Under the pieces are notes generated by a model, which was given only the letters and a program-made list of their open reading frames with translations, was not told where the DNA came from and did no database searches. A program made the translations under genes and the position numbers. 64,000 nucleotides of DNA, taken from contig NZ_AUFO01000011.1 in the NCBI RefSeq assembly GCF_000426545.1, positions 1-64,000 of the forward strand. The letters are read 5' to 3'. This stretch comes from Paenibacillus massiliensis subsp. panacisoli DSM 21345. GTDB taxonomy: Bacteria > Bacillota > Bacilli > Paenibacillales > Paenibacillaceae. Shown here in pieces: positions 9,560 through 18,875 of the stretch. Numbering within the stretch: the stretch's first letter is position 1; each line of letters opens with the position of its first letter.

Positions 9560-9616
9560 GATTGAGTGCATTTTACTTTGAGGAAGAAAGTGAGGATCGT
9601 AAGGTATAACCACTTA

Positions 9617-9832
9617 AGCGCCAGAGCTTGCTCATGCGCGGGGAACATGTTGATACAGCTTCTAGGGAGCTTATTTGCATGGACGGCTGCTGCAAGCTGA
9701 CGAGGTGGGGGTGTTCGAAATATTCGGCGGGGACCTCCCGGTTGTATCACCAGACCGTGAACCGATGCTTGGAAAATGGATGGGTGACTGTCCACACAAC
9801 AAGCCGGTTGGTGAACCATAATATACTTGAAC
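9617..9832 (+). ncRNA. glmS ribozyme (GlcN6P-activated)
   Basis: Self-cleaving leader that shuts down glmS when glucosamine-6-phosphate is abundant. The cleavage-site strand AAGCGCCAGAGC starts here; cleavage is expected between 9617 and 9618. The conserved core is clear: GCTGACGAGG, GTTCGAAATATTCGGCGGG, CCTCCCGG, CAGACCGTGAACCG, and the P4 region ending GGATGGGTGACTGTCC. Compared with the B. subtilis RNA as I remember it, the segment before GCTGACGAGG is longer. The exact 3' end is uncertain. Confidence 0.93.
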
Positions 9833-10035
9833 AGTTCATTTCATGGATGTACAGCATCAGAAGAAGGTATGCGGTACAGTAGAAATGCGTAGCATTCGTG
9901 AAGCCTGTTGTTTTAGTGATGCGTAATTGTATGTCTCATATAGGATAACTTCATAATTGTACACATTTCGGCATGTACCGCATGCGTTTCCTTCTGTTGT
10001 CCTGTCAGATGAAATGACGAACGGAGGAAACGAAC

Positions 10036-11868
10036 ATGTGTGGTATTGTTGGATATATTGGTAATCAGAATACGCAGGATGTCCTGATTGATGGTCTTAA
10101 GAAGCTGGAGTACCGTGGATACGATTCTGCTGGTATTGCTGTTTTTACAGATAAAGGTTTGCAAGTATCAAAGGCTAAGGGTCGTCTGGCCAACCTGGAA
10201 GCGAAGCTGGAGGATGCTCCATTGGTTGGTTATGCAGGTATCGGCCATACACGCTGGGCTACTCACGGTAAGCCTTCTGATGTGAACTCCCATCCGCATA
10301 CGGATGAGAGCCAGAAATTCTCAGTCGTCCACAACGGGATTATCGAGAACTATCTGGAGCTGAAGGAAGAACTGATGGCTGAAGGTCATGTGTTCGTATC
10401 GGAGACGGATACAGAGATCGTATCGCATCTGATTGCACGTGAGTATGAGGGCGATATTGTTAAAGCTGTGCAAAAGGCGATCACTTATATGCGTGGTGCA
10501 TTTGCATTGGGTGTATTGACTGAGCATGAGCCGGATAAATTGGTAGCAGTTCGTCAAGCGAGCCCACTGGTTATCGGTGTTGGTGAAGGGGAGAACTTCA
10601 TCGGGTCTGACATTCCAGCGATTCTGAAATATACTCGCAATGTATTTATTTTGGAAGATGGAGAGATGGCTGTTCTGACTAAGGATGCTGTCGAACTGCT
10701 GACGATTGAAGGGAACTTTATTTCTCGGGAAATGATTCGTGTCGATTGGGATGCAGTCACTGCAGAAAAAGGCGGCTTTGAGCATTTCATGCTGAAGGAA
10801 ATCCACGAGCAGCCGAAGGCTTATCGTGATACGATGCTGGGACGGATTGATCACAAGAATCATCAAGTAGTGCTTCCAGAATTGAAGCTTACGGATGAGC
10901 AGATCAAGAACATTCGCAACATTCACATCGTAGCTTGTGGTACAGCATACAATGCTGGCCTGATCGGACGTACAGTGATTGAGAAATTTGCACGTATTCC
11001 AGCGGAAAATGATGTGGCTTCCGAGTATCGCTATCGCTCGCCAATCATTACACCAGAGACGCTCGTGATTGTAGTCAGCCAATCTGGCGAAACTGCTGAT
11101 ACGCTGGCTGCCTTGAGAGAAGCACAGGCTAATGGTGCTCATGTATTGGCTGTTACCAACGTCGTAGGTAGCTCCATTGCTCGTGATGCAGATGATGTAT
11201 TGGTGACACTCGCAGGACCAGAGATCGCTGTAGCCTCCACCAAAGCGTACTCCTCACAGCTGATTGCGTTCTATCTGCTGGGCCTGTACCTAGGTCAAGT
11301 TCGTGGTACAGTAACCAAGGAAGAGGCTAGTGAAGTGCTGGCAGCAATGGAAGCTCTGCCTGAGCAAGTCGAGAGCATGCTGAAGCAAGCAGATGCAATC
11401 AAAGCCTACGCGGAGCAAATCTCCAAGCATGAGCACCTGTTCTTCATCGGACGTGGTCAAGACTATGCTGTAGTACAGGAAGGTTCCCTGAAGCTCAAGG
11501 AGATCTCCTACATTCACTCCGAAGCCTATGCGGCAGGTGAGCTGAAGCACGGAACGCTGGCACTGATCGAGGATGGAATCCCAGTCATTGCACTGGTAAC
11601 CCAAGAATCCGTAATGGAGAAGACGGTCAGCAATATTAAGGAAGTTAAAGCTCGTGGTGGTGACGTACTTGCGATTACTTACGAAGAGCATGCAGCTGAG
11701 CTAATGAAATCGGTAGACCAAGTGTTCGCGATTCCGCAGACATTGCCAATTCTGTCTGCTGCCGTCTCTGTCGTGTCCTTGCAGTTGCTGGCATACTATG
11801 CAGCTCTTGCTCTGGGTCATGACGTGGATAAACCACGTAACCTTGCGAAGAGTGTAACAGTGGAATAA
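10036..11868 (+). CDS. glmS: glutamine-fructose-6-phosphate aminotransferase
   Basis: First committed step of amino-sugar synthesis: fructose-6-phosphate plus glutamine to glucosamine-6-phosphate. The N-terminal glutaminase domain begins MCGIVGYIG, with Cys2 as nucleophile after Met removal. Two SIS isomerase domains follow (about residues 290-425 and 460-600; VVSQSGETADTLAA and the C-terminal PRNLAKSVTVE). 610 residues. SD CGGAGGAAACG precedes the ATG. It is controlled by the ribozyme about 200 bases upstream. Confidence 0.98.
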   Translation: MCGIVGYIGNQNTQDVLIDGLKKLEYRGYDSAGIAVFTDKGLQVSKAKGRLANLEAKLEDAPLVGYAGIGHTRWATHGKPSDVNSHPHTDESQKFSVVHNGIIENYLELKEELMAEGHVFVSETDTEIVSHLIAREYEGDIVKAVQKAITYMRGAFALGVLTEHEPDKLVAVRQASPLVIGVGEGENFIGSDIPAILKYTRNVFILEDGEMAVLTKDAVELLTIEGNFISREMIRVDWDAVTAEKGGFEHFMLKEIHEQPKAYRDTMLGRIDHKNHQVVLPELKLTDEQIKNIRNIHIVACGTAYNAGLIGRTVIEKFARIPAENDVASEYRYRSPIITPETLVIVVSQSGETADTLAALREAQANGAHVLAVTNVVGSSIARDADDVLVTLAGPEIAVASTKAYSSQLIAFYLLGLYLGQVRGTVTKEEASEVLAAMEALPEQVESMLKQADAIKAYAEQISKHEHLFFIGRGQDYAVVQEGSLKLKEISYIHSEAYAAGELKHGTLALIEDGIPVIALVTQESVMEKTVSNIKEVKARGGDVLAITYEEHAAELMKSVDQVFAIPQTLPILSAAVSVVSLQLLAYYAALALGHDVDKPRNLAKSVTVE

Positions 11869-11925
11869 GGGACGTTTCAAGCTGACATTGGTTGTGTTGT
11901 CCAGTTACAAATTGCACAATAATAC

Positions 11926-11954
11926 GCCCCGAATTTGTTTTTCGGGGCTTTTTT
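11926..11954 (+). terminator. terminator after glmS
   Basis: GCCCCGAA, loop TTTGTTT, TTCGGGGC, then six T. Confidence 0.93.
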
Positions 11955-12094
11955 GAGTTTCAAAACGACCAAAGGAATTACTCATAAATCAAACAATATC
12001 AATTGAGTGTTTGAAGAAGATAGGGCTAGACTCGGAAAATAAAGTTGTAGACTGATAAAATGGAGTATAAGACTGATAAATTTTTGCTGCAATA

Positions 12095-12814
12095 TTATGG
12101 AATATCAATACCGAAGCTTATTGCCATATTGCTAATAAATTCATCTTCGTTGAGTTCCTCACGTGCCTTCATTAAGTCTTCGCCAGTGTGGTATCTCAAT
12201 TGGCTAGATGGATCGGTTGCCGCCTTGTAAATCAATTCGGCAACAAGATTCGGGGAATCGACTTGTTGAGGGTCAAACAAGCTTTGGTACACTGATCCGA
12301 TTTTTTGCTCGATTTCACTATAATTCGTCAATTCGGTACCCTGCAGCAGATCCATAGACCTACCTGCAAAATCGGTATTAGTGCATCCCGGCTCTACGAT
12401 CTTTACCCGAATATTGAGTGGTGCTAACTCGTACATTAGAGCTTCCGTAAGTCCATTTAGGGCAAATTTGGAAGCATTATAAAGAGAAAACAACAGAAGT
12501 GCGAGTCTTCCTCCCCCGGAGCTAATGTTGATAATAAGTCCCTGATGATTCTTTCTGAAGTGAGGCAGGATCGATTTTATTACCTGCATCGAGCCAAAAA
12601 CATTGACTTTAAACTGTCTTTGGATTTGTTCTTCTGTTGCAGCTTCAAAGATTCCAAATGAACCGTAACCTGCATTATTTACAATCACATCAATATTCCC
12701 GAATTTCGTGATCCCTTGTTCAATCGCATTATGGATGGATTCTTTGATTTCAACGTCGAGATGGGTGACAAAAATATTCTTGACCTTGGTAAATTCCGTT
12801 TCTTTTTCAGGAGA
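12095..12814 (-). pseudogene. N-terminally truncated short-chain dehydrogenase
   Basis: The minus-strand frame is open from 12814 to the stop at 12095. It encodes SDR sequence starting with SPEKETEFTKVKN, then FGNIDVIVNNAGYGSFG, the catalytic Ser region (INISSGG) and YNASK. The Rossmann dinucleotide loop TGxxxGxG, about the first 35-40 residues of any SDR, is missing. An in-frame TAG lies at 12815-12817 and the sequence beyond it shows no SDR similarity. The longest start-codon ORF (GTG at 12688) is even shorter. A 5' deletion remnant is the simplest reading; without the cofactor loop it should not work as a dehydrogenase. Confidence 0.8.
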
Positions 12815-12908
12815 CTAGGAATTATTGCACCTAATTTCATTTAACTTTGTATTGATGCAATTTAATTCAATTGAAGCGAATAATTCGTACAAGGCTTGAT
12901 AGCCCAAT

Positions 12909-12956
12909 AAAGATCGGTTTAGGCTCATTCGTACTTGATCCCAAACCGATCTTTTT
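12909..12956. terminator. terminator-like inverted repeat
   Basis: AAAGATCGGTTT (12909-12920) pairs with AAACCGATCTTT, with TTTTT on the plus side. It lies 54 bp beyond the stop of the minus-strand GH43 gene and may end that transcript. Confidence 0.6.
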
Positions 12957-13009
12957 CAATGCTTTTAAATCCACTATTTAAGCCTTATTGCATGAACCCA
13001 ACAATGGGG

Positions 13010-15061
13010 CTATTGGATATGAAAATAATCAAAGTCAACGAATCCACCAGTCTGGCGTGTGGCGTAATGGAATAAGGCGAACCGGTAGCCCATAAAATGA
13101 GGCAACGTGTACGACATTTGCAATGTGTTTCCAATTGGGGTCCATTGGGTTCCGTCAAGACTGTAATAAAAATAGGCCTTGTCTGTCTGATTGGTAAAGT
13201 CACATAACACCTTGAAGTATACACGATTCTGGGTAACGGGAATATTGGCCACTTCCGTCATGGCTCCTGAGCTTGCATTGACCATGACAATGGATGTGGA
13301 GGAACCTGTCTTCTTCACACCCACAAACCCATATTTGTCTTGAAAGGCTGCCAGCCCGGCATAATCTCCATCTTTCATTCCCTCTGTCTCCATCGCGATG
13401 ATTCCGGTGCTTCGAGGTCCAAATGTTCTTTGTGTGAGCGTATTTCTGGCATTGAGAATACTTGTACTAAGCGATCCTGTCGTAAGTCGCAGGAAGCCAG
13501 GGCGCTGCGTAAGCGACCAGTTGGCCGGATCCGGATTATGATTCCACTGCCAGAATTTCGCCAGGCCGGAGGAGGCTTCTGCAGTAGCAGTACTTGTGAG
13601 TGAGACATCGTCGAGATAGAAGTCCATTAAATCATTCGCGGAATCAGGTGATGCTTGATAGGGAGTCTCCACGAAAATAAAGCTTTGCGAAAGGTCAGCC
13701 TGAGCAGGAAGGGTATAGGTTCCTTGAATGGTTCCCCATTGTCCCTTGGTTAACGTAGCACTGCCCATAATGGAAATGCCAGTATAGCTGGGGCCGTGCT
13801 GGATACTCAGTTGAAAGGGCTTGGTAACCGGTCCTGTCAGATATTTGACCTTCGCTGAGAACTGATAGACCTCACCTGGTTGCAGCTTGCCAGTCAATTC
13901 CTGCTTTGGACCGGCAGCAGTCTGCCGCCTACCACTGATGAACAGGCTCTGATTCCCACTGAATTTCTCGGCTTGAGTCTTGTCGATGATCGCTGTGTTA
14001 TTACGTTCCCAGGGGCTTGTGTCATTATTCTCAAATCCTCCATTGACAATCAGCTGCTCTGCTGTGGTTGCAGCGGAGAAATCGTCAGATCCATAGATTT
14101 TCTTCAGTGGATGACCTTGTGCAGGAAGCTCCATCGTCAGCGGTACCTTACCATTCACACCAAATACTGGCCATTGATCGGTCCAGGTGACTGGGACGAG
14201 GTAAGGAATACGTCCTATGGCACCACTGTCCCTGAAGAGCATGCCGTACCAGGAGCCTGATACGGTGTCGACAATCCCGCCCTGTGCGATTCCTGAATCC
14301 TTAAGGACAACTTTTCCCGTATAAGGGCCAGTCAGGCTATCAGCACGATAGCATATTTGAACTCTTCCCTCGCCAGTGGGCCAAGCAATCAGGAAAATAT
14401 AGTATTTGCCGTTGATTTTTTGTATATGAGCTCCTTCTGCCTTCAAGATCAGGTTAGAGCCCGCGACCTGGCTGGCATTGGGTATGATGACCTGCTTCAG
14501 GCCGCCAGATTTAATAGCTGTAGCATCCGGGGTCAGCTCTACGATACTGATCTGGTCACTACCATAGACAAGATATACGTGTCCATTATCAAATAGCAAT
14601 GAAGCATCATGGTAATAGCTGCTCAGCACGTTCGAGGTCCAGGGACCCTCTTCAATGTTACGTGTCTGGTAAACATAGGTCTTGCCAGTAGAAAGAGAAC
14701 CAAAAGCAACGTAGTATATTCCATCATGGTACCGAAGGCTACTTGCCCATGAACCTCTCCCATATTCATTCTGACCATTTTGCAGATTGTGAGAAGCTTG
14801 ATCGGCGTAAGTATCATACACGTAATTGACAATCTCCCAGTTGACGAGATCATATGATTTCATGATCGGAACACCAGGGTTCATGTGCATGGTTGTGCTG
14901 GTCATATAATAGGTGTCCCCTACCCGAATGACATCATTATCTGGAACATCTGCATAAATTACTGGATTGTTGAAGGATGCAGCTGACGATAGATTACCCA
15001 TTGGAAACATGACCATGAGGAGTGGAAGGATCATGAACAGCAGCCCTGCTTTCTTTAACAT
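13010..15061 (-). CDS. secreted GH43 family glycoside hydrolase with CBM
   Basis: Exported hydrolase, probably attacking arabinoxylan or arabino-oligosaccharide side chains. A signal peptide occupies residues 1-28 (LLFMILPLLMVMFPM, then SSA). The GH43 five-bladed propeller covers about 30-320 (YADVPDNDVIRVGDTYYM, with the general-base Asp in this stretch). A CBM4/9-like jelly roll lies around 335-490 (NGGFENNDTSPWERN), followed by a concanavalin-like GH43 C-terminal domain (WQWNHNPDPANWSL). SD AGGAGG precedes the ATG. The gene lies 43 bp downstream of xynD on the same strand, so they are likely co-transcribed. The exact substrate is not certain. Confidence 0.87.
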   Translation of the reverse strand: MLKKAGLLFMILPLLMVMFPMGNLSSAASFNNPVIYADVPDNDVIRVGDTYYMTSTTMHMNPGVPIMKSYDLVNWEIVNYVYDTYADQASHNLQNGQNEYGRGSWASSLRYHDGIYYVAFGSLSTGKTYVYQTRNIEEGPWTSNVLSSYYHDASLLFDNGHVYLVYGSDQISIVELTPDATAIKSGGLKQVIIPNASQVAGSNLILKAEGAHIQKINGKYYIFLIAWPTGEGRVQICYRADSLTGPYTGKVVLKDSGIAQGGIVDTVSGSWYGMLFRDSGAIGRIPYLVPVTWTDQWPVFGVNGKVPLTMELPAQGHPLKKIYGSDDFSAATTAEQLIVNGGFENNDTSPWERNNTAIIDKTQAEKFSGNQSLFISGRRQTAAGPKQELTGKLQPGEVYQFSAKVKYLTGPVTKPFQLSIQHGPSYTGISIMGSATLTKGQWGTIQGTYTLPAQADLSQSFIFVETPYQASPDSANDLMDFYLDDVSLTSTATAEASSGLAKFWQWNHNPDPANWSLTQRPGFLRLTTGSLSTSILNARNTLTQRTFGPRSTGIIAMETEGMKDGDYAGLAAFQDKYGFVGVKKTGSSTSIVMVNASSGAMTEVANIPVTQNRVYFKVLCDFTNQTDKAYFYYSLDGTQWTPIGNTLQMSYTLPHFMGYRFALFHYATRQTGGFVDFDYFHIQ

Positions 15062-15104
15062 ATTAGTGCCTCCTGACCAATTCTAGAGCTTCTATGAGAA
15101 TGAC

Positions 15105-17015
15105 CTATAGCGAAAACTCAATATAGTCAACGTAGGCGTCCCAGGTCCCGTCATCGGATGTCAGGGTAAGCTTGACCTCCTGGTCTCCTGTGAGGTGAGT
15201 AATATTGGATAGGGTCTGAATGGTCGGCGTTGTGCCTGTAAAATAGAACGAACCTACAGTAGCTCCACCAATGATCAGGTCCACTTTGGCCGTAGCTGCA
15301 TTACTTGAAGCTCCACGTACCGATATCTGATGGGTAGAGTTAGCAAAGAATTGGGTATATGACGCATAATCTTGGTTGGCATATAAGGCAACACCTTCAA
15401 AAGGACTACTAATCTTGCCTGCATAAGTCCCGCCGATATTCATATTTTCCGCCTCAACCCGCGTTGCGGTATTGCTGCCGCCCGAATTAGACGTGAATTG
15501 CCAGGCGTCCAGATTGAAGAGTGGATTGCTGCCGGCGCCGGTGAACACGAGATAGACATTACGAACCCCAGTTGCATTGTTAACGGTAGTCTCTAACTCT
15601 TTCCAGGCTTGCATGCCTCCGGTGGAAGGAACATTCAGTGTACCGACCAAAGGTCCAGACTCACTGTCGAGTCGTATTTCAATGTTACCGCCGACATTCG
15701 CGGCGACATTGGCCTTGAAGGACTTTGCCCCCGTCGAGCCAAAATCAGCCTTGCCGACGGCAATCCAGTCCCCATTGTGTATGTTGGTCACATTCAGATT
15801 ACTGATTGGACCACCACTGGCATGTGTTGGCTCCGTCGTCACACCTGCCTGCCACGCAATGGTCTCGGCTTCGACGCGGGTGTAAGGATTCAGATTGGAG
15901 AGCTGAGCAATTCCTGTCAAATTGCCCTGAACTTCGGCAATACTCCCATCTGAATTGTGGACCAGCTTGTTGATGTGCGGAGAGCGGTAGCCCATTCCAG
16001 CCCCGATTTGCGCCTTGCTAACGGTCTGGGCATGGTACACGACATACCACTCATTTTTAAAATTGAATACAGCATGGTGATTGTTGCCACCCACACCGAA
16101 GAAGGTATATGGATTTTTCAGAAAATGTCCCTTATAGGTGAAGGGCCCCATGGGACTGTCGCTGACCATATAGCCAATCTCGCCTGCAGGATATTGGGGC
16201 GGGTGCGTGCCAGCAAAATTAATGCAGTACGAATAATAGTACTTCCCATTATATTTATGCATACCAGAATCCTCGAATAGATAAGGGGCATCAATAGTGG
16301 CAGCGCTTCCAATAACGCTTATCATGTCTGCCCCCAATTTGATAACTCTGGCGGTCTTTGGATTCGCAATGGAAGCCGGGTCGGATGTGTTCGGAATTCC
16401 GCCGCCACTGTATAAATATCCTGTGCCATCATCGTCCACCAGCACGGCGGGGTCAAACAGCCAGGTAACACCAGCCATTCCAGGCGTACTATGTGTCAGA
16501 AGAGCTCGACCAAGGGGATCTGTCCAAGGTCCGATCGGGGTGTCTGCTGTCAGAACACCAATACCAGCTCCACCATTAGCGAAGTACAGGAAGAACTTGT
16601 CCTTCCCGTTAACCTTTTTATGAGCTATGGCTGGCGCCCAAGAGTTGGCTGCCCATTTGGCGATACCTTTGCCATTATTTTTGTTGTTGGCACCAGCGAC
16701 AGGGATGGCACCATGATCTGTCCAGTTCACCATGTCTGCGGAGGAGATGACCTGAATACGGTCCAATGCACTGAAGTCGTTATCTTTAATGGAGCCGTTA
16801 TTGTTATACACATACGTATCACTGGACATGTAAATATAGACTCTTCCGTCGTGCACGAGGGCGTAGGGGTCAGCCCCCAGCTTATGGTCCATAAGCGGAT
16901 TGGAGTTGCCAGGGAGCTTGGCTAATGGCTGATTAGCAGCATCGGCATACAGTGTGGGGAAGACAGCGAACAATAAAGCCAATGTTAGAAATGAAGCCAG
17001 ACATCTTTTGATCAT
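15105..17015 (-). CDS. xynD: secreted arabinoxylan arabinofuranohydrolase XynD (GH43 + 2 CBM6)
   Basis: Removes arabinose substituents from xylan outside the cell. The start is set at 17015: GGAGG lies eight bases before ATG ATC AAA, and a signal peptide follows at once (MIKRCLASFLTLALLFAVF). The frame is open 67 codons further upstream, but that stretch has no SD and no export signal. The GH43 catalytic domain spans about residues 35-365 (NPLMDHKLGADPYALVHDGRVYIY; WAANSWAPAIAHK). Two CBM6 modules follow, each starting RVEAE (about 380-505 and 515-636). 636 residues, close to P. polymyxa XynD from memory. Promoter, cre and tandem repeats lie upstream. Confidence 0.9.
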   Translation of the reverse strand: MIKRCLASFLTLALLFAVFPTLYADAANQPLAKLPGNSNPLMDHKLGADPYALVHDGRVYIYMSSDTYVYNNNGSIKDNDFSALDRIQVISSADMVNWTDHGAIPVAGANNKNNGKGIAKWAANSWAPAIAHKKVNGKDKFFLYFANGGAGIGVLTADTPIGPWTDPLGRALLTHSTPGMAGVTWLFDPAVLVDDDGTGYLYSGGGIPNTSDPASIANPKTARVIKLGADMISVIGSAATIDAPYLFEDSGMHKYNGKYYYSYCINFAGTHPPQYPAGEIGYMVSDSPMGPFTYKGHFLKNPYTFFGVGGNNHHAVFNFKNEWYVVYHAQTVSKAQIGAGMGYRSPHINKLVHNSDGSIAEVQGNLTGIAQLSNLNPYTRVEAETIAWQAGVTTEPTHASGGPISNLNVTNIHNGDWIAVGKADFGSTGAKSFKANVAANVGGNIEIRLDSESGPLVGTLNVPSTGGMQAWKELETTVNNATGVRNVYLVFTGAGSNPLFNLDAWQFTSNSGGSNTATRVEAENMNIGGTYAGKISSPFEGVALYANQDYASYTQFFANSTHQISVRGASSNAATAKVDLIIGGATVGSFYFTGTTPTIQTLSNITHLTGDQEVKLTLTSDDGTWDAYVDYIEFSL

Positions 17016-17034
17016 CTTAATAACCTCCATGTTT

Positions 17035-17063
17035 TTTATATGGTTATATGCCAGGCAGCCCAA
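17035..17063 (-). promoter_or_regulatory. probable xynD promoter
   Basis: Read on the minus strand: TTGGGC (17063-17058), 17-base spacer, TATAAA (17040-17035). The start would fall just before the xynD SD, giving a very short leader. Confidence 0.5.
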
Positions 17064-17154
17064 CATGATTTCATTGCTGTTAGGTAGCACTGGACCTGAA
17101 CCCAGGATAAAAAATGACATGTAAATCCTCATGCATGTATTTAACAAAATAGAA

Positions 17155-17170
17155 ATGGAATCGCTTTCAT
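17155..17170 (-). promoter_or_regulatory. cre-like CcpA site upstream of xynD
   Basis: ATGAAAGCGATTCCAT on the minus strand matches the catabolite-responsive consensus WTGNNARCGNWWWCAW at all but one position. It fits carbon-catabolite control of a hemicellulase operon. It lies about 90 bp upstream of the predicted -35, so another promoter may sit nearer to it. Confidence 0.7.
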
Positions 17171-17194
17171 GAATCTGCAAGCATCGTATAGCCC

Positions 17195-17254
17195 AAGGCG
17201 TTCTATGAAGTCTCATGGCTTTCTGTGAAGTCTCATGGCGTTCTATGAAGTCTG
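17195..17254. repeat. three 20-bp tandem repeats
   Basis: Copies at 17195-17214, 17215-17234 and 17235-17254 of a unit close to ATGGCGTTCTATGAAGTCTC, differing at one to three positions. They lie directly upstream of the cre-like site and xynD. The period of about two helical turns suits phased protein binding. Confidence 0.85.
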
Positions 17255-17664
17255 TGCGTGAGCGTTGAAACTATGTAGTGAGTCATGCCACGAGCAGAAA
17301 TGTACAGCAGTGGAGAGGAGTTGAACAGCTGATTGTAAAAGAAAAATGAGTGTGTTCTAAGAGAATGAAGCGCAATCAGAGTTAAATGAATAGCGGAAAA
17401 AATGAAATAATATGTAATTGTTTGGGTGTAAATGGGTTTTATTGGCGTAATAATACCATTTTGTATCATGAATTACAATATATTCATTTGTGAATTGAGG
17501 CCATTTACGGGTAAACCAGAGCTATGTTTTCATGTTTTGACACGAAATCGTATCAGCTTGCATTCGGATATGGCACTACATATATTCCTTTTTTCGTGAA
17601 AAAAACATACAAAAGCAGGCTCTACATCCGCGATGGGAATAGATCCTGCTGTGTGGGAGTCTGC
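17255..17664. other. intergenic region between xynD and SnoaL remnant
   Basis: AT-rich stretch of about 410 bp. I see no reading frame with an SD, no RNA and no strong repeat. Confidence 0.5.
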
Positions 17665-17930
17665 TCACTTGGACAGCATGGAAGCTTGGACCAAATGACT
17701 ATCGACGTACTGCTTGAAGCGTACAATTTTTCCGTTCTCGACCCGCCAAATATGCACAAAGTCTGCCTCGAAAAATTTGCCTGTCAGCTTATAGGTGCCG
17801 GAGTAGACACCGACGACGATGATGGTATTTTCGTCCTCGTAGAATTCCTTTGGCTTCGCCATATAATTATCCCATTCACTGCCTAGCCGCGAAAAAACGT
17901 TATGGAAAATGAGTGCTTTTGACCATTTCC
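17665..17930 (-). pseudogene. N-terminally truncated SnoaL-like (NTF2-fold) protein
   Basis: The minus-strand frame reads SRLGSEWDNYMAKP, then FYEDENTIIVVGVYSGTY, FEADFVHIWRVENGKI and QYVDSHLV, which is the C-terminal half of a SnoaL/ketosteroid-isomerase-like protein. The family is about 120-135 residues long. Similarity stops near the LGSEW block and an in-frame TGA lies at about 17931. The first internal ATG would give only 65 residues. No SD precedes it. Best read as a 5'-deleted remnant. Confidence 0.75.
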
Positions 17931-17977
17931 AGATTGCTCAGCATAATTCACCTCATAAATAAGGGTATGTTCGTTCA

Positions 17978-18688
17978 TTATTGGATAGAGCATCCATCGT
18001 CACTGCAAGTAGCATCGGAATCCGAACCGCGCACATCGCCCAGAATCTGTAGAGGCTGCGATTCGCCCCAGGACGTATTCAGCGCTTGCAGGAAGGTGTC
18101 GCTCGCTTGCGCACCAGAAATAGCATATTTACGGTCAATGACAAAAAAAGGAACACTGGTAACACCTAATTGCTGTGCTTCCTCTTCATCCTGTCGAACC
18201 TTGTCTGCAAATTCCGAGCTTGCGAGGAGGCGACGTAGAGAGCTCTCATCTAACCCAGCTTCAAGGGCTAATTGAATCAACGTCTCGTGATCTCCCAGAT
18301 GACGACCGTCTGTAAAGTAGGCTTTGAATAAGTCCTGAAATATAGCTGTTTTTCCTTGTTGGTCTGCATACTTCGCTAGGCGGTGGGCATCGAAGGTATT
18401 GGTCAGCTGGATAGCGTCGAATTGGAAGTCGAGCCCCGACTGGGCTGCTTGCACTCCAATGTTATGATTCATCGTAATGGCTTCCTCACGCTTCATACCA
18501 TACTTGCCAACCAGCATGTCATGCACGTCATGCTCTTCACGCACAGGTGCATTTGGATCAAGCTCAAAGCTTTTGAATACGATCTTCACGTCCTCCTTAT
18601 GTGAAAATTGCTCCAGTGCTTGCTCAAATCTCTGCTTGCCAATATAGCAAAACGGACAGGCAAAATCAGACCAAATTTCAACATTCAT
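17978..18688 (-). CDS. DsbA family oxidoreductase (FrnE-like)
   Basis: Cytosolic thioredoxin-fold protein of the DsbA/FrnE (2-hydroxychromene-2-carboxylate isomerase-like) group, 236 residues. The redox motif Cys11-Pro-Phe-Cys14 follows the first strand (MNVEIWSDFACPFCYIGK), an all-helical insert spans about 45-165, and the cis-proline loop is TSVPFF near 185. No signal peptide. The C-terminus carries CSDDGC, a possible extra thiol or metal pair. SD GAGAGG precedes the ATG. It lies downstream of the STAND regulator's terminator, so it probably has its own promoter. The native substrate is unknown. Confidence 0.88.
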   Translation of the reverse strand: MNVEIWSDFACPFCYIGKQRFEQALEQFSHKEDVKIVFKSFELDPNAPVREEHDVHDMLVGKYGMKREEAITMNHNIGVQAAQSGLDFQFDAIQLTNTFDAHRLAKYADQQGKTAIFQDLFKAYFTDGRHLGDHETLIQLALEAGLDESSLRRLLASSEFADKVRQDEEEAQQLGVTSVPFFVIDRKYAISGAQASDTFLQALNTSWGESQPLQILGDVRGSDSDATCSDDGCSIQ

Positions 18689-18816
18689 GATAAAGCTCCT
18701 CTCAGATGAAAACCATATTGTAGTCCTTGCATCGGTAAAATGAATGTTGTATCGTTCGTCTTAATGTAATCATAATAGTTACAACAATATTTTCTGTCAA
18801 GTAAATTTATTAAATC

Positions 18817-18854
18817 AAAAAGGCCTTCATTCCCATTAAGGGAAGAAAGCCTTT
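18817..18854 (-). terminator. terminator of the STAND regulator gene
   Basis: On the minus strand AAAGGCTTTCTTCCC pairs imperfectly with GGGAATGAAGGCCTTT, followed by T residues, 22 bp after the stop at 18876. Confidence 0.75.
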
Positions 18855-18875
18855 AGGATGAATCACTAGTTGGAA

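Noticed and set aside
9628-9882. 84-codon open frame upstream of glmS
   Set aside because: It lies on the glmS ribozyme, whose conserved elements explain the sequence; no SD.
10321-11142. 273-codon minus-strand open frame inside glmS
   Set aside because: Shadow frame, composition not protein-like, no SD.
14623-14853. Minus-strand 76-codon frame and other short frames within the GH43 gene
   Set aside because: Alternative-frame shadows of a well-supported gene.
17195-17254. Short CRISPR array
   Set aside because: The 20-bp units are directly adjacent, with no spacers and no cas genes in the window.
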